Shown piece by piece: positions 7,049-15,002 of a stretch of DNA of 15,104 bases. The translations under genes were made by a program, and so were the position numbers. How positions within the stretch are numbered: position 1 is the first letter of the stretch; each line of letters opens with the position of its first letter. The stretch covers positions 1 to 15,104 of the forward strand of contig JANNKX010000237.1 in the NCBI GenBank assembly GCA_031396505.1, in the 5' to 3' direction. The notes under the pieces were generated by a model. The model was given only the letters and a program-made list of their open reading frames with translations. It searched no databases and was not told the DNA's origin. The DNA is from JAAFHS01 sp031396505. GTDB taxonomy: Bacteria; Pseudomonadota; Alphaproteobacteria; Rhodobacterales; Rhodobacteraceae.

Positions 7049-7729
7049 ATGCGCATACTGCTGGTTGAAGACGATCTTCCCCTTGCCGAGGCGCTGACGG
7101 CGCTGTTGCAGACATCGGGTTACGCAGTGGACCGCGTCAGCGACGGTGCGGCGGCCGAGGCGCTGGTGTCGGTTGAACAGTTCGATCTGGTCATCCTTGA
7201 TCTGAACCTGCCCGAGATGGACGGTCTTGCCGTCCTTCGTGCCATGCGCCGCCGTGACAATCCCGCCGCTGTGATGATCCTGACCGCACGCGCCGCGCCA
7301 CAGGACCGCATTCTTGGGCTGGACCTTGGGGCCGATGACTATATGACCAAACCCTTTGATGTGGGAGAACTGGAAGCCCGGGTGCGATCCTTGCTGCGGC
7401 GTCAGGCGGGTCTGCGATCGGCGCTTGTGACACTGGCGGGGGTGACGCTGGATCTGACCACACGGCAGTTTACCACCGCCGACCAACTGCTTGACCTGCC
7501 GCCTCGGGAACGTGCGTTGCTGGAACTTTTGATCATGCGAGCAGGCAAGGTGGTGACCAAAGAGGCGATCGTGCAATCGCTGACCACGCTTGACGACATC
7601 CTGTCCGACAACGCCATCGAGCAGTATGTCTCACGCTTGCGCCGCCGCATCGCACCCTTCGGCCTGGGGTTGCGCACGGTGCGCGGCATCGGTTACCTGC
7701 TGGAAAAATCGCGGGACCACGGCGCATGA
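7049..7729 (+). CDS. Response regulator, TctD-like (OmpR/PhoB family)
   Basis: This 226-residue transcription regulator has an N-terminal receiver domain (about 1-115) and a C-terminal winged-helix DNA-binding domain (about 125-222). Receiver residues are all present: acidic pair E7/D8, phosphoacceptor D51 (ILDLNLPEMDG), T79 and K101 (KPF). The C-terminal domain shows the recognition-helix region SDNAIEQYVSRLRRRI and the wing RTVRGIGYLL. An AGGG ribosome binding site lies at 7038-7041. The gene overlaps the kinase gene by ATGA. Family and context (kinase partner, tctCBA divergent) support a TctD-like activator of tricarboxylate uptake genes. Likely targets are the tctC leader palindromes and the divergent intergenic region, but the sequence shows no direct proof of site specificity. 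Confidence 0.95.
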   Translation: MRILLVEDDLPLAEALTALLQTSGYAVDRVSDGAAAEALVSVEQFDLVILDLNLPEMDGLAVLRAMRRRDNPAAVMILTARAAPQDRILGLDLGADDYMTKPFDVGELEARVRSLLRRQAGLRSALVTLAGVTLDLTTRQFTTADQLLDLPPRERALLELLIMRAGKVVTKEAIVQSLTTLDDILSDNAIEQYVSRLRRRIAPFGLGLRTVRGIGYLLEKSRDHGA

Positions 7730-9126
7730 CACCCTATTCGCTGCGCCGCCGCCTGTTGGTCTGGTTGTTTCTGGCGACAGCCACCGTCGGCGTGATCGCC
7801 TTGGTCGATACCTGGCGCGAAGCGCTTCTGACCGCACAAAGCGTGTCTGACCGTGTGTTGGCGGGATCCGCCCTTGCGATTGCCGAGCGGGTCAGCGTCG
7901 ATGAAACGGGCGGGCTGGAGGTGGATATCCCCTATTCCTCGCTGGAAATGCTGGCATCGACCGCGCAGGATCAGGTGTTTTACCGCGTCGACGCCCCGGT
8001 CGATACCTTCCTGACCGGCTATGAAAGCCTTAGCGTCGTGCGGTTGCCGCCGGGCGAAACCATCGGTTTTGCCGACGGCACTTACGGCGATACCCGCATC
8101 CGTAGCGCCACCCTGACGCGCAGCCTGTCGACAGGTGCCATGCCCATCGCCTTTACCGTCACGGTCGCGGAATCCACCCTTGCGCGTGAAGCCCTGGCCC
8201 GCGCGATCCTGCTGCGATCGACCGTGCGGCTGGGATTGCTGATCCTGTCGGTGATCAGCATTGTCTGGATTGCCGTGACGCTGGCTCTGCGCCCGCTGGA
8301 CCAATTGGTCGCGGCGATTGCGCGCCGCTCGCCCGACGATCTGCACCCGTTGCGGTCGCAATCGGTGCAAGAGGTCAATGTCCTGGCCGAAGCAATGAAT
8401 TCGTTCATGCAGCGGCTGGAGACAGCCCTTGCCGCACTCAAGCATTTCACCGGCAACGCCAGCCACCAGTTGCGCACGCCGCTTGCCGTTCTGCGCACCC
8501 AACTGGCGCTGGCCGCCCGCAGTGCAAACCCCGCCGAAGCCGAAGCCGCCGCCGCCAAGGCCGAGGTCGCCCTGGTGCGGGCCGAGCGGGTTCTGGCACA
8601 GCTTCTGGTGCTGGCCCATGTCGATGCCGCCACGGGGGCGACAGCTTTGCAACCGACAGACATCGTGGCAATTGCCAAGACAGTCGCCTCGGAAATGGTG
8701 CCGCTGGCCTTGGCACGCGAAATCGACCTTGGCTATGATGGCCCGGATACGGCAATGGCGATGGCCGAACCCGTGCTTTTGGCTGAATTGCTGAAGAACC
8801 TTCTGGACAATGCCGTCAGCTATGCGGGCAAGGGCGCGGTTGTTACGGTCAAGGTGGCCGAAGATGACGGGACTGTCATGCTGAGCGTCGAGGATAATGG
8901 CCCCGGGCTGCAGCCCGACCAGTTGTCCAGTGCCGGGTTACTGAAACGGGGCGCGCCGAGACTGCACCAAAAGGCGACCGGGGCGGGTGATACGGGCTAT
9001 GGGCTTGGCCTGGCGATCGCCGCCGAAATCGCGGCCCTGTTTGGGGATGGGCTGCGATTGGAGCAAGGACGTGATGGGCGTGGCTTGTCAGCAAACGTAA
9101 GACTGCGGCGGGTAAGGCCAGATTGA
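7726..9126 (+). CDS. Sensor histidine kinase, TctE-like
   Basis: This 466-residue inner-membrane kinase is predicted to phosphorylate the preceding regulator. Order: transmembrane segment 1 (about 10-28), a periplasmic sensor of about 130 residues in the position and size of the 2CSK_N domain of TctE-type kinases, transmembrane segment 2 (about 167-187), a short HAMP-like linker, the dimerisation helix with H247 (NASHQLRTPL), then the ATPase domain. N-box: N358, D361, N362. G1: D390-N-G-P-G. G2: GDTGYGLGLAIA near 421-431. All catalytic residues look intact. It overlaps the regulator by four bases. The sensor is too small to be a binding protein itself, consistent with signalling through a separate periplasmic receptor, either TctC or the binding protein encoded at 5828-6874. 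Confidence 0.95.
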   Translation: MTPYSLRRRLLVWLFLATATVGVIALVDTWREALLTAQSVSDRVLAGSALAIAERVSVDETGGLEVDIPYSSLEMLASTAQDQVFYRVDAPVDTFLTGYESLSVVRLPPGETIGFADGTYGDTRIRSATLTRSLSTGAMPIAFTVTVAESTLAREALARAILLRSTVRLGLLILSVISIVWIAVTLALRPLDQLVAAIARRSPDDLHPLRSQSVQEVNVLAEAMNSFMQRLETALAALKHFTGNASHQLRTPLAVLRTQLALAARSANPAEAEAAAAKAEVALVRAERVLAQLLVLAHVDAATGATALQPTDIVAIAKTVASEMVPLALAREIDLGYDGPDTAMAMAEPVLLAELLKNLLDNAVSYAGKGAVVTVKVAEDDGTVMLSVEDNGPGLQPDQLSSAGLLKRGAPRLHQKATGAGDTGYGLGLAIAAEIAALFGDGLRLEQGRDGRGLSANVRLRRVRPD

Positions 9127-9129
9127 TGT

Positions 9130-9170
9130 GGCGCGGGGCGCCGATGCGGCGCGTCCAGCCGCGCAACTTT
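9130..9170 (+). terminator. GC-rich hairpin cluster after the kinase gene
   Basis: Directly after the kinase stop, GGCGC (9130-9134), GCGCC (9138-9142) and GGCGC (9148-9152) can form two mutually exclusive stems. GCGGC (9146-9150) also pairs with GCCGC (9158-9162), followed by GCAACTTTC. The T tract is short, so this is a weak candidate terminator for the regulator-kinase operon. A separate AT-only stem, TTGTTTT/AAAACAA (9246-9263), lies further down, just before repeat copy B. Confidence 0.35.
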
Positions 9171-9265
9171 CAGCCGTGATAGTCGCCCGATGCAGATTGG
9201 CGATGATGGTCGAAATGTTGGGAACACTTCAGTGATCTGCAAATCTTGTTTTCAATAAAACAATC

Positions 9266-9375
9266 TGGGGCGTGTCGTGCCCAACCAAGTTCAGCCGACT
9301 GCACACGACACGCAACATGCACAGGTGGTTCATGTCTTGGATCACGTTCAATCTGATTCAGATTGACGGTGATCC
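9266..9375 (+). repeat. 110-base two-hairpin element, copy B
   Basis: This is the second copy of the element at 6921-7030, in the same orientation and of equal length. Hairpin 1 pairs GCGTGTCGTG (9270-9279) with CACGACACGC (9304-9313), a different sequence and register from copy A but an equally strong stem. The linker CACAGGTGGTTC is identical, and TGTCTTGG follows. Hairpin 2 (9339-9375) pairs GGATCAC with GTGATCC, then has a small internal loop, then CAATCT with AGATTG around a 5-base loop. Relative to copy A, one stem pair is G-C in A (6999/7025) and A-T in B (9344/9370). It lies between the kinase gene and the 3' end of tRNA-Ala, 18 bases from the tRNA. Confidence 0.8.
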
Positions 9376-9393
9376 GATCTATTCTTGGCGGTT

Positions 9394-9469
<76 letters not shown>

Positions 9470-9508
9470 GCCGGACCGCACCACGCATTACTGCGCAGCA
9501 TGCGGCTG

Positions 9509-9537
9509 ATTATGGGAAGGGGCGGGGGCGTGCAAGC
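9509..9537 (-). promoter_or_regulatory. Candidate promoter of tRNA-Ala
   Basis: On the minus strand CATAAT (9514-9509) lies about 40 bases before the mature tRNA 5' end, a suitable -10 position. At 17 bases upstream is GCTTGC (9537-9532), a weak -35. The -35 falls inside the hairpin that follows the FYDLN gene. Confidence 0.4.
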
Positions 9538-9556
9538 GAAAAACGCAGGCCCCCGC
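9522..9556 (-). terminator. Hairpin after the FYDLN gene
   Basis: A perfect 8-base pair, GCGGGGGC (9522-9529) with GCCCCCGC (9549-9556), contains an inner GCG-AAAAA-CGC stem-loop at 9536-9546. It begins nine bases after the FYDLN stop codon on the minus strand. There is no T tract after it, so termination may be incomplete or Rho-assisted. Position and strength make it the likely 3' end of that transcript. Confidence 0.5.
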
Positions 9557-9564
9557 GCATCAGA

Positions 9565-9897
9565 TCAGACTTCCTCTTCGTCGCCCGCGACATCGGCAAG
9601 TTCGTCCAGCGAGACGTTGTCGTCGGTGTCATCTTCAAGCAGATCGTCGTCGATTTCGGTTTCATCCGCGACGCCGGTTTCCAGCAGATCATCATCTGCC
9701 TCGATGTCGATGACGGCGTCGTCGTCTTTTTCCGGGGCCACACGTGCGATGACCGATGCGGCCATCTTGCGACGGACCGATTCGATATCCACGACCTCGC
9801 CCGTGTAGGGGCTGACGATCGGGGTGCGATTCAGGTCATAAAAGCGCTTGCCGGTGGTCGGGCAAATGCGTTTCGTTCCCCATTCTGCAAGTGGCAT
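9565..9897 (-). CDS. FYDLN acidic family protein (TIGR02300-like)
   Basis: This 110-residue protein of unknown function belongs to a family I recognise as typical of alphaproteobacteria. The N-terminal part is conserved: MPLAEWGTKRICP, a lone C12, TGKRFYDLNR at residues 16-24, then SPYTGE. The rest (about 65-110) is almost wholly acidic (runs of D and E), as the family name says. The start at 9897 is chosen because AAGGAAA lies just upstream and because homologues begin this way; an upstream in-frame ATG has no such support. The N-terminus looks like half of a zinc-ribbon (one C-P-x-x-G knuckle). The acidic tail suggests interaction with a basic partner, but I know of no demonstrated function. 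Confidence 0.93.
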   Translation of the reverse strand: MPLAEWGTKRICPTTGKRFYDLNRTPIVSPYTGEVVDIESVRRKMAASVIARVAPEKDDDAVIDIEADDDLLETGVADETEIDDDLLEDDTDDNVSLDELADVAGDEEEV

Positions 9898-9936
9898 GGA
9901 CGTTTCCTTGGGTTTTGCGGCAATAAACAAGGCGTT

Positions 9937-9965
9937 CGATTGCCAGAAGTCGACGCCAGTGTCAA
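9937..9965 (-). promoter_or_regulatory. Candidate promoter of the FYDLN gene
   Basis: A perfect TTGACA (minus strand, 9965-9960) is followed after 17 bases by CAATCG (9942-9937), a poor but possible -10 for an alphaproteobacterium. Transcription would begin about 30-35 bases before the FYDLN start. The divergent metallopeptidase gene shares this 134-base intergenic region. Confidence 0.35.
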
Positions 9966-10031
9966 AGGCTTTTGCCCGTGACGCGAAACGGGTAGATGGC
10001 CCTTCGCAAGCAAGGGTTCAAGGGGAACAAG

Positions 10032-10718
10032 ATGCCGGTGTTGCCGGGACTGCCGCCGATTGAAATCACGCTGCGCCGGTCGGCCCGGACGCGGCGGTTT
10101 TCGCTGCGCATCAGCCGGATTGACGGGCGGGTGACGCTGACCCTGCCGCCGCGTGCGCGCGAGGCCGAGGCGATGGCCTTCGCGCGCGGGCAGGAAGGCT
10201 GGATCCGCGACGCGCTGCAGGCCTTGCCACCGGGGGCGGTGGTGGGGATCGGCACCTGTGTTCCGGTGGAAGGGCGGCCGTTGACGGTGGTGCCGGGAAC
10301 GGGGCGCGTGGTGCGGGTGGATGGTGATGCGCTGCTGGTGCCGGGCGATGCGGGCCGGGCCGGTGTGCGGGTAGGGGCGTTTCTGAAAACGCTGGCGCGG
10401 ACGCGGCTGGTGGCCGCATCAGACACCTATGCGGCGCGTGTCGGGCGGGCGTTTACGGGTGTGACCTTGCGCGATCCGCGGTCACGCTGGGGGTCTTGCA
10501 CGGCGACGGGTGGATTGATGTATTCATGGCGGCTGGTAATGGCCCCGCCCGATGTGCTGGATTATGTGGCGGCCCATGAGGTGGCGCATCTGGTGGAAAT
10601 GAACCATTCTTCCGCGTTCTGGGAGGTGGTGGCCCGCCTGCGCCCGGACTGGCAGGTGCAGCGCGACTGGCTGCGCGGGCAGGGAGGGGCCTTGCAGGGC
10701 TATCGCTTTGGTGATTGA
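10032..10718 (+). CDS. SprT/YgjP-like zinc metallopeptidase (DUF45 family)
   Basis: This 228-residue cytoplasmic protein belongs to the YgjP/DUF45 group of predicted metal-dependent hydrolases. Zinc motif: H182-E183-V-A-H186, with NHSSAFW following so that H192 is the likely third ligand. The family's RSRWGSC stretch (151-156) and the YSWRLVMAPP strand (164-173) are present, as is the N-terminal basic strand region (RRSARTRRFSLRI). The start at 10032 is supported by AAGGGG seven bases upstream; an earlier in-frame ATG at 9996 has less support. Three bases after its stop the GntR gene begins, so the two are probably co-transcribed. The natural substrate is unknown for this family. Confidence 0.92.
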   Translation: MPVLPGLPPIEITLRRSARTRRFSLRISRIDGRVTLTLPPRAREAEAMAFARGQEGWIRDALQALPPGAVVGIGTCVPVEGRPLTVVPGTGRVVRVDGDALLVPGDAGRAGVRVGAFLKTLARTRLVAASDTYAARVGRAFTGVTLRDPRSRWGSCTATGGLMYSWRLVMAPPDVLDYVAAHEVAHLVEMNHSSAFWEVVARLRPDWQVQRDWLRGQGGALQGYRFGD

Positions 10719-10721
10719 CGG

Positions 10722-11399
10722 ATGCCGATGTGGCGTGTTCGGGTGCGCGCCATGCTAATGCCCCGCCTGACAGATCCGAATGCCCATGCACATGAGCGCC
10801 TGTACCGCACCTTGCGCCAACAGGTGATGCATGGCGAATTGCCGCCGGGCCATGCGCTGACCCTGCGGGGAATTGCCAAGACCTTTGATGTGTCGATGAC
10901 CCCCGCGCGTGACGCGGTGCGGCGGCTAGTGGCCGAAGGGGCGTTCACGCTGTCATCATCGGGGCGGATTTCGACGCCGGCGCTGAGCCCCGAACGGATT
11001 GAGGAGTTGGCCGCGATCCGCGCGCTGCTGGAGCCGGAGATGGCCAGCCGTGCCCTGCCGCGCGCGCATTTTGCGCTGATCGACCGGCTGGCGGCGATCA
11101 ATGCCCTGAACGCCGAGGCGGTGGCGCGGCAGGATGCGGTGGGCTATGTGCGCACCAATCTGGAATTTCATCGCACGTTGTATCTGCGCGCGCAAACGCC
11201 CGCGATGCTGGCGATGGTGGAAACGGTCTGGTTGCAACTGGGGCCGACGATGCGGGCGGTCTATGCACGCCTGCGCCGGAATGAGGCGCCGCAGCACCAC
11301 CGGATGATCCTGGCGGCGCTGCGGGCGGGGGATGAGCCGGGACTGCGCCTGGCCGTCCGCACGGATGTGACGCAGGGGTTGCGGCATCTGGCGGGGTAG
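10722..11399 (+). CDS. GntR-family transcription regulator, FCD (FadR-like) subfamily
   Basis: This 225-residue DNA-binding regulator has a winged helix-turn-helix at about residues 22-85 (LTLRGIAKTFDVSMTPARDAVRRLVAEG) and an all-helical FCD ligand domain at about 90-215. FCD domains usually bind a metal through D-x3-H and two further histidines. Here the first position is N146, H150 is present, and H192/H193 can serve as the next, but no third histidine is evident, so the metal site may be altered. The start could be 10722 or the ATG at 10752, since neither has a clear ribosome binding site; translation may be coupled to the peptidase gene three bases earlier. The genes it controls cannot be named; it converges on the TerB-like gene. 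Confidence 0.93.
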   Translation: MPMWRVRVRAMLMPRLTDPNAHAHERLYRTLRQQVMHGELPPGHALTLRGIAKTFDVSMTPARDAVRRLVAEGAFTLSSSGRISTPALSPERIEELAAIRALLEPEMASRALPRAHFALIDRLAAINALNAEAVARQDAVGYVRTNLEFHRTLYLRAQTPAMLAMVETVWLQLGPTMRAVYARLRRNEAPQHHRMILAALRAGDEPGLRLAVRTDVTQGLRHLAG

Positions 11400-11407
11400 G
11401 GCGCGCG

Positions 11408-12244
11408 TCAGGCGGTGGTGGGGCGCTGCATGCTGGCCATGATCTGATCAAAGCGCGATTGCGTGACGGCAAGGCCGCCCGCAAGCCCATTCAGGAACTT
11501 TTGTTCCGCCTTGCCAACCTGCCCGTCGGCCCCCAGAACCATCAGCGCACCGCGCATCAGGCCATCTTTCTGGTCATCCGTCATGCCCTTGGCAAACTTG
11601 GCAAACGCCGCCGGTTGCAGGTTCTTTTCGCTGAGGTCGATCATCCGGCGCACCTGATCTGCGGTCACCGCATCACCCGTGATCTGCGCCGCAATCGCGG
11701 TGATGGTGGCCACCTCGCGGTCATCGGTCGCGCCATCGCTTTTTGCGGCATGGCACAACACTTCCAGCATGCGCTGCGCAAAGGGCGATACATTGCCCAT
11801 GGTCGCCAGCCGCGCCCTTTTGCGCCGCGCCTGATTGATGACGGCAAAGATGCCAAAGGCGATCAGCAGGCCAAGGATCACCGTCGGAATGCGGCGGGCA
11901 AGGCTGATGGAGGGGGCTGCCGGAATATCGGTCGGGATCATGCCAAGCGATTGGGCCAGGGTGACTTCTTCGGCGGTAAAGGAGTAATAGCTTTCCGTCA
12001 CGCAGCGGTTTTCGGCCAGAACATAGCCTTCGGATTCATAAAACAGCGGGATTCCGATGGCGGTGTGTTTCTTGACGAGGTGGCACAAGGATACCTGCGC
12101 CCCACCGGTTTCCGCAGGTGGGATTGTGGTGTCGGCCACGAAATCCATGAATTCCGCGCTGCCACCGCCACCGCGTGCGTCGGCCTCGGTTGCAAAAAGG
12201 GCCATGCCCACGGCAAAGACCGCACCCATCATCTTTTTCAACAT
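11408..12244 (-). CDS. Membrane-anchored protein with C-terminal TerB-like domain
   Basis: This 278-residue protein has a signal peptide (about 1-23, ending ADA) and a small exported region of about 95 residues with two cysteines (C54, C81) that could form a disulphide. One transmembrane segment follows (about 120-137, then RRKRAR as a positive-inside stop), and then a cytoplasmic helical domain (about 152-272). That domain has the paired acidic-loop pattern of TerB-like proteins: CHAAKSDGATDDRE and LGADGQVGKAEQKF. The start at 12244 has AGGTG six bases upstream; a GTG three codons earlier overlaps that site. TerB domains are linked to metal sensing or stress, but this architecture has no function I can name. 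It follows lpd after 85 bases on the same strand and may be separately transcribed. Confidence 0.8.
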   Translation of the reverse strand: MLKKMMGAVFAVGMALFATEADARGGGGSAEFMDFVADTTIPPAETGGAQVSLCHLVKKHTAIGIPLFYESEGYVLAENRCVTESYYSFTAEEVTLAQSLGMIPTDIPAAPSISLARRIPTVILGLLIAFGIFAVINQARRKRARLATMGNVSPFAQRMLEVLCHAAKSDGATDDREVATITAIAAQITGDAVTADQVRRMIDLSEKNLQPAAFAKFAKGMTDDQKDGLMRGALMVLGADGQVGKAEQKFLNGLAGGLAVTQSRFDQIMASMQRPTTA

Positions 12245-12329
12245 TGCAATCACCTGTCCCGGTTACATTTTCACATAACAGACCAGAAGGTTTTGGCAGG
12301 ATTATGTCGAAATCTGGGACAATTACAGC

Positions 12330-13718
<1,389 letters not shown>

Positions 13719-13749
13719 GGGCGTGGTCCTTTTGGTGGGCGGCGGAACC

Positions 13750-13834
13750 GGGGGCTGTCTGCCCCCCGCGACGACGGTTTCTTGAACCGGTGGCGCAACC
13801 GTCGTCGCACCCCGAGGATATTTTTGAACAGATG
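13750..13834 (-). promoter_or_regulatory. Two strong hairpins and a T/A-rich motif between MAPEG gene and lpd
   Basis: A perfect 12-base inverted repeat, GCGACGACGGTT (13768-13779) with AACCGTCGTCGC (13797-13808), encloses a 17-base loop. Next to it GGGGGC (13750-13755) pairs with GCCCCC (13761-13766) around a 5-base loop. On the plus strand the first is followed by CCCCGAGGATATTTTTGAAC (13810-13829), a phrase I remember as common near gene ends in Rhodobacteraceae. In lpd transcription these lie just upstream of the ribosome binding site, so they could be a processing or attenuation structure or an intergenic repeat. Confidence 0.5.
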
Positions 13835-13838
13835 AAGA

Positions 13839-14237
13839 TCAAGGGATGAGGGCGGCAATGATCATCGTCAGGGTGGCGGCAAAGCCTACGGCCCAGATGG
13901 CGGAGCGCCATGGCCGCCAGCCGAGGTAGTAGGCGGGGACATAGGCCACGCGGGCGGCGAGGTAGGCGTAGGCGGCGTATTGGGTGACGGGGGTGGACTG
14001 GTTGCCGAGGGTCACGACGATGACGGCGATTGTGAACAGGATGAGGCCTTCGAAGTGGTTGTTCAGCGCGCGCTGCAGGCGGGCGGTGGGGACGGACATG
14101 GGCCGGGAGGGGGGCTTGTCTCGGGCGGAGGAGGTGTAGCCGGGGGTGAGTTCGCGGTTCGCGGGGACGGCGAAGAGGATGAATTGCGTGGCCTGCAGCA
14201 GGGCGGCGAGGGCGAGGGTGGTGAGTTCGGGGGTCAT
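13839..14237 (-). CDS. MAPEG-family membrane protein
   Basis: This 132-residue protein has four hydrophobic segments (about 6-25, 55-74, 82-101 and 109-130), the size and topology of MAPEG proteins (membrane-associated proteins in eicosanoid and glutathione metabolism). The conserved loop between the first two helices appears as RLQRALNNHFEGL (about 50-62), with the N and E seen across the family. The chosen ATG at 14237 opens directly into helix 1; a longer reading upstream runs through repeat-like G-rich sequence and is not credible. Bacterial members of this subgroup have no agreed function, although some family members use glutathione. It lies between odhB and lpd on the same strand, a placement I recall from other Rhodobacteraceae. 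Confidence 0.9.
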   Translation of the reverse strand: MTPELTTLALAALLQATQFILFAVPANRELTPGYTSSARDKPPSRPMSVPTARLQRALNNHFEGLILFTIAVIVVTLGNQSTPVTQYAAYAYLAARVAYVPAYYLGWRPWRSAIWAVGFAATLTMIIAALIP

Positions 14238-14441
14238 TGTGGGGTGCCGATCGTTATATGGGAGGCCCACCTCCCCCGCGTGGGGAAAGGTTGGGGGAGG
14301 ACGGTTTGTTGTGGGGGCAGGGGTCGTCCCAGTCTTTTCCCACAATGAGGAGGCATAGTACCGAAAAGGTTAGGGTTGAGGGGCATCCATACCTTCTTGA
14401 AAGCCCTAGGTTTGTAAGAAATTAACAATTCTCAGATCACA
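14238..14441. other. Intergenic region with G/C-rich inverted repeat
   Basis: No gene is seen. CCTCCCCC (14270-14277) pairs with GGGGGAGG (14293-14300), with a competing inner pair CCCC (14274-14277) and GGGG (14282-14285). GGAGG (14261-14265) also pairs with CCTCC (14270-14274). This looks like a dispersed palindromic repeat or a terminator for the upstream gene. From about 14350 rightward the base composition falls sharply, into the low-G+C gene. Confidence 0.5.
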
Positions 14442-14966
14442 TCAAGTTTGCTTACTAGCGCTTTCCAACAACATGTTTCTTAACTCCCCTAGTGAATTCA
14501 AGTTCTGTTCGCTCGAAACATTGCACCACTTTATACAACTGTTACCAACTGCGCGAATAAAACTAGAATTCCCGTGCGACATCTTGTTGTATGAAGCGAT
14601 TGCTTCTTGCATCTGACTTGTTTTCTCAACACCAAAATGGATTGCAAGAACGAACTGTGCTGTTACTTCAAAGCTGCACTGAAGAACATAAGACATGTGA
14701 TTACTAAACACCATAAGCATCACACCATCAATGAAGTCGGTATCTTCAGTACTGGCGGAAAAATTTGATCGTTCAGATGCTTCCTTAAGCAAGGCAAGAG
14801 CGCCGTATCCTGCAATCTGAGCGGGTTTTCGACTTTCCGAAACGTCTACGCCCAATGTGGCCAGACTGGATTTTAGCCTGGCTGTCCCTTCACCTTCCGC
14901 TGCAGCACGCATCATATCAACTAAGAATTTCTCATCACGTTTCTTTTTTCCAAACCAAGACATCAT
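14442..14966 (-). CDS. Hypothetical protein in a low-G+C segment
   Basis: This 174-residue protein is one I do not recognise. It starts with a short basic stretch (SWFGKKKRDEK), has no signal peptide, and contains moderately hydrophobic helices (about 52-62 and 78-110) that look like buried helices of a soluble protein rather than clear membrane spans. It has three cysteines (C97, C144, C147) by count from the first ATG. AAGG lies eight bases before the ATG at 14966; a second ATG follows immediately. Two sampled lines of the gene are about 40-43 % G+C, far below its neighbours, and its codon use is correspondingly AT-rich. It separates odhB from the MAPEG gene and lpd, so it was probably acquired later. 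The frame is intact. Confidence 0.7.
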   Translation of the reverse strand: MMSWFGKKKRDEKFLVDMMRAAAEGEGTARLKSSLATLGVDVSESRKPAQIAGYGALALLKEASERSNFSASTEDTDFIDGVMLMVFSNHMSYVLQCSFEVTAQFVLAIHFGVEKTSQMQEAIASYNKMSHGNSSFIRAVGNSCIKWCNVSSEQNLNSLGELRNMLLESASKQT

Positions 14967-15002
14967 CTGAGGAGCCTTCCCGTTAAAAAGATTATCAGTT
15001 CA

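Noticed and set aside
7693..8652. 319-codon minus-strand open frame
   Set aside because: It is antisense to the histidine kinase, whose catalytic boxes are all intact; the product is glutamine/glycine-rich shadow sequence.
14237..14345. N-terminal extension of the MAPEG protein
   Set aside because: It would translate the G/C palindrome into a proline/threonine-rich stretch; the MAPEG helix starts right at the 14237 ATG.
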